Below, in pieces: positions 62,249 through 64,000 of a DNA stretch of 64,000 bases (position 1 is its first letter; every line of letters starts with the position of its first letter). The notes under the pieces are model-generated. The model searched no databases and had not been told where the DNA came from. It worked only from the letters and a program-made list of their open reading frames with translations. The translations under genes and the position numbers were made by a program. This DNA is from Desulfuromonadales bacterium (GTDB lineage Bacteria > Desulfobacterota > Desulfuromonadia > Desulfuromonadales > BM103): assembly GCA_014860225.1 (NCBI GenBank), contig JACZKE010000002.1, positions 42,314 through 106,313 on the forward strand, in the 5' to 3' direction.

Positions 62249-64000
<1,752 letters not shown>

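Overview
The window reads as a large integrated mobile element carrying defence cargo, followed from about 53.65 kb by ordinary chromosome. The chromosomal side (a bd-type quinol oxidase remnant, two ZIP metal transporters, a CooC-like ATPase, a HisC-like aminotransferase, a possible UGA-containing peroxiredoxin remnant, PerR, KatG) suggests a Gram-negative anaerobe or facultative anaerobe of the Desulfuromonadales/Geobacterales type. This host call is inference; no rRNA or marker gene is present.

Backbone of the element (minus strand, about 27.5 kb down to 1). Transcription runs right to left through a conjugation block (27.5-20.5 kb): lytic transglycosylase, a NusA-like protein, a TraD-type coupling ATPase, a membrane-anchored HD protein resembling TraI_2 relaxases, TraF, an unknown protein, TraH and a small protein. 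It continues through a recombination block (18.1-8.1 kb): SSB, RecT/Bet, a Cas4-like exonuclease, a CobS/MoxR-like AAA ATPase, DUF3150, a CobT-like VWA protein, a TSCPD protein, RadC, and several proteins under 80 aa. This gene order is the one known from SXT/R391 ICEs and IncA/C plasmids. Most genes of the second block follow a GC-rich hairpin leader and a strong AAGGAGA-type ribosome site, a repeated arrangement that looks regulatory. A further set of small backbone genes lies at 2.0-0 kb.

Cargo sits in three places. (1) 2.1-7.8 kb, plus strand: a nucleotidyltransferase/winged-helix pair behind a palindromic operator, a HEPN-like protein with a zinc ribbon, an Abi_C-type protein, a TIR protein and an orphan. 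(2) 18.5-20.5 kb, minus strand: a HigB/HigA-type toxin-antitoxin pair and an autoinhibited Fic protein. (3) 27.7-52.2 kb, plus strand: a complete type 1 BREX operon (regulator, brxA, brxB, brxC, pglX, pglZ, brxL) that also contains an ATPase plus PD-(D/E)XK pair, a Shedu-type nuclease, an RloC-like ATPase, SbcD, SbcC and an unknown 461-aa protein. Most of its junctions overlap by 4 nt and the rest are under 30 nt, so all are probably made as one unit. This BREX super-operon is the most notable system in the window. pglX shows an AT-rich block over its probable specificity region, which suggests domain exchange.

Right border and chromosome. A SRAP protein and an XRE-family protein close the element. 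Directly after them the C-terminal part of a comM/yifB gene begins mid-protein, so the element appears to have interrupted comM. Beyond it are decayed genes (Sel1, quinol oxidase, MBL hydrolase, REP-type transposase, peroxiredoxin) between intact ones. At the right edge perR, a 58-aa winged-helix gene and katG form a peroxide-stress cluster with a shared 13-bp putative operator.

No rRNA, tRNA, CRISPR array or intact insertion sequence was seen.
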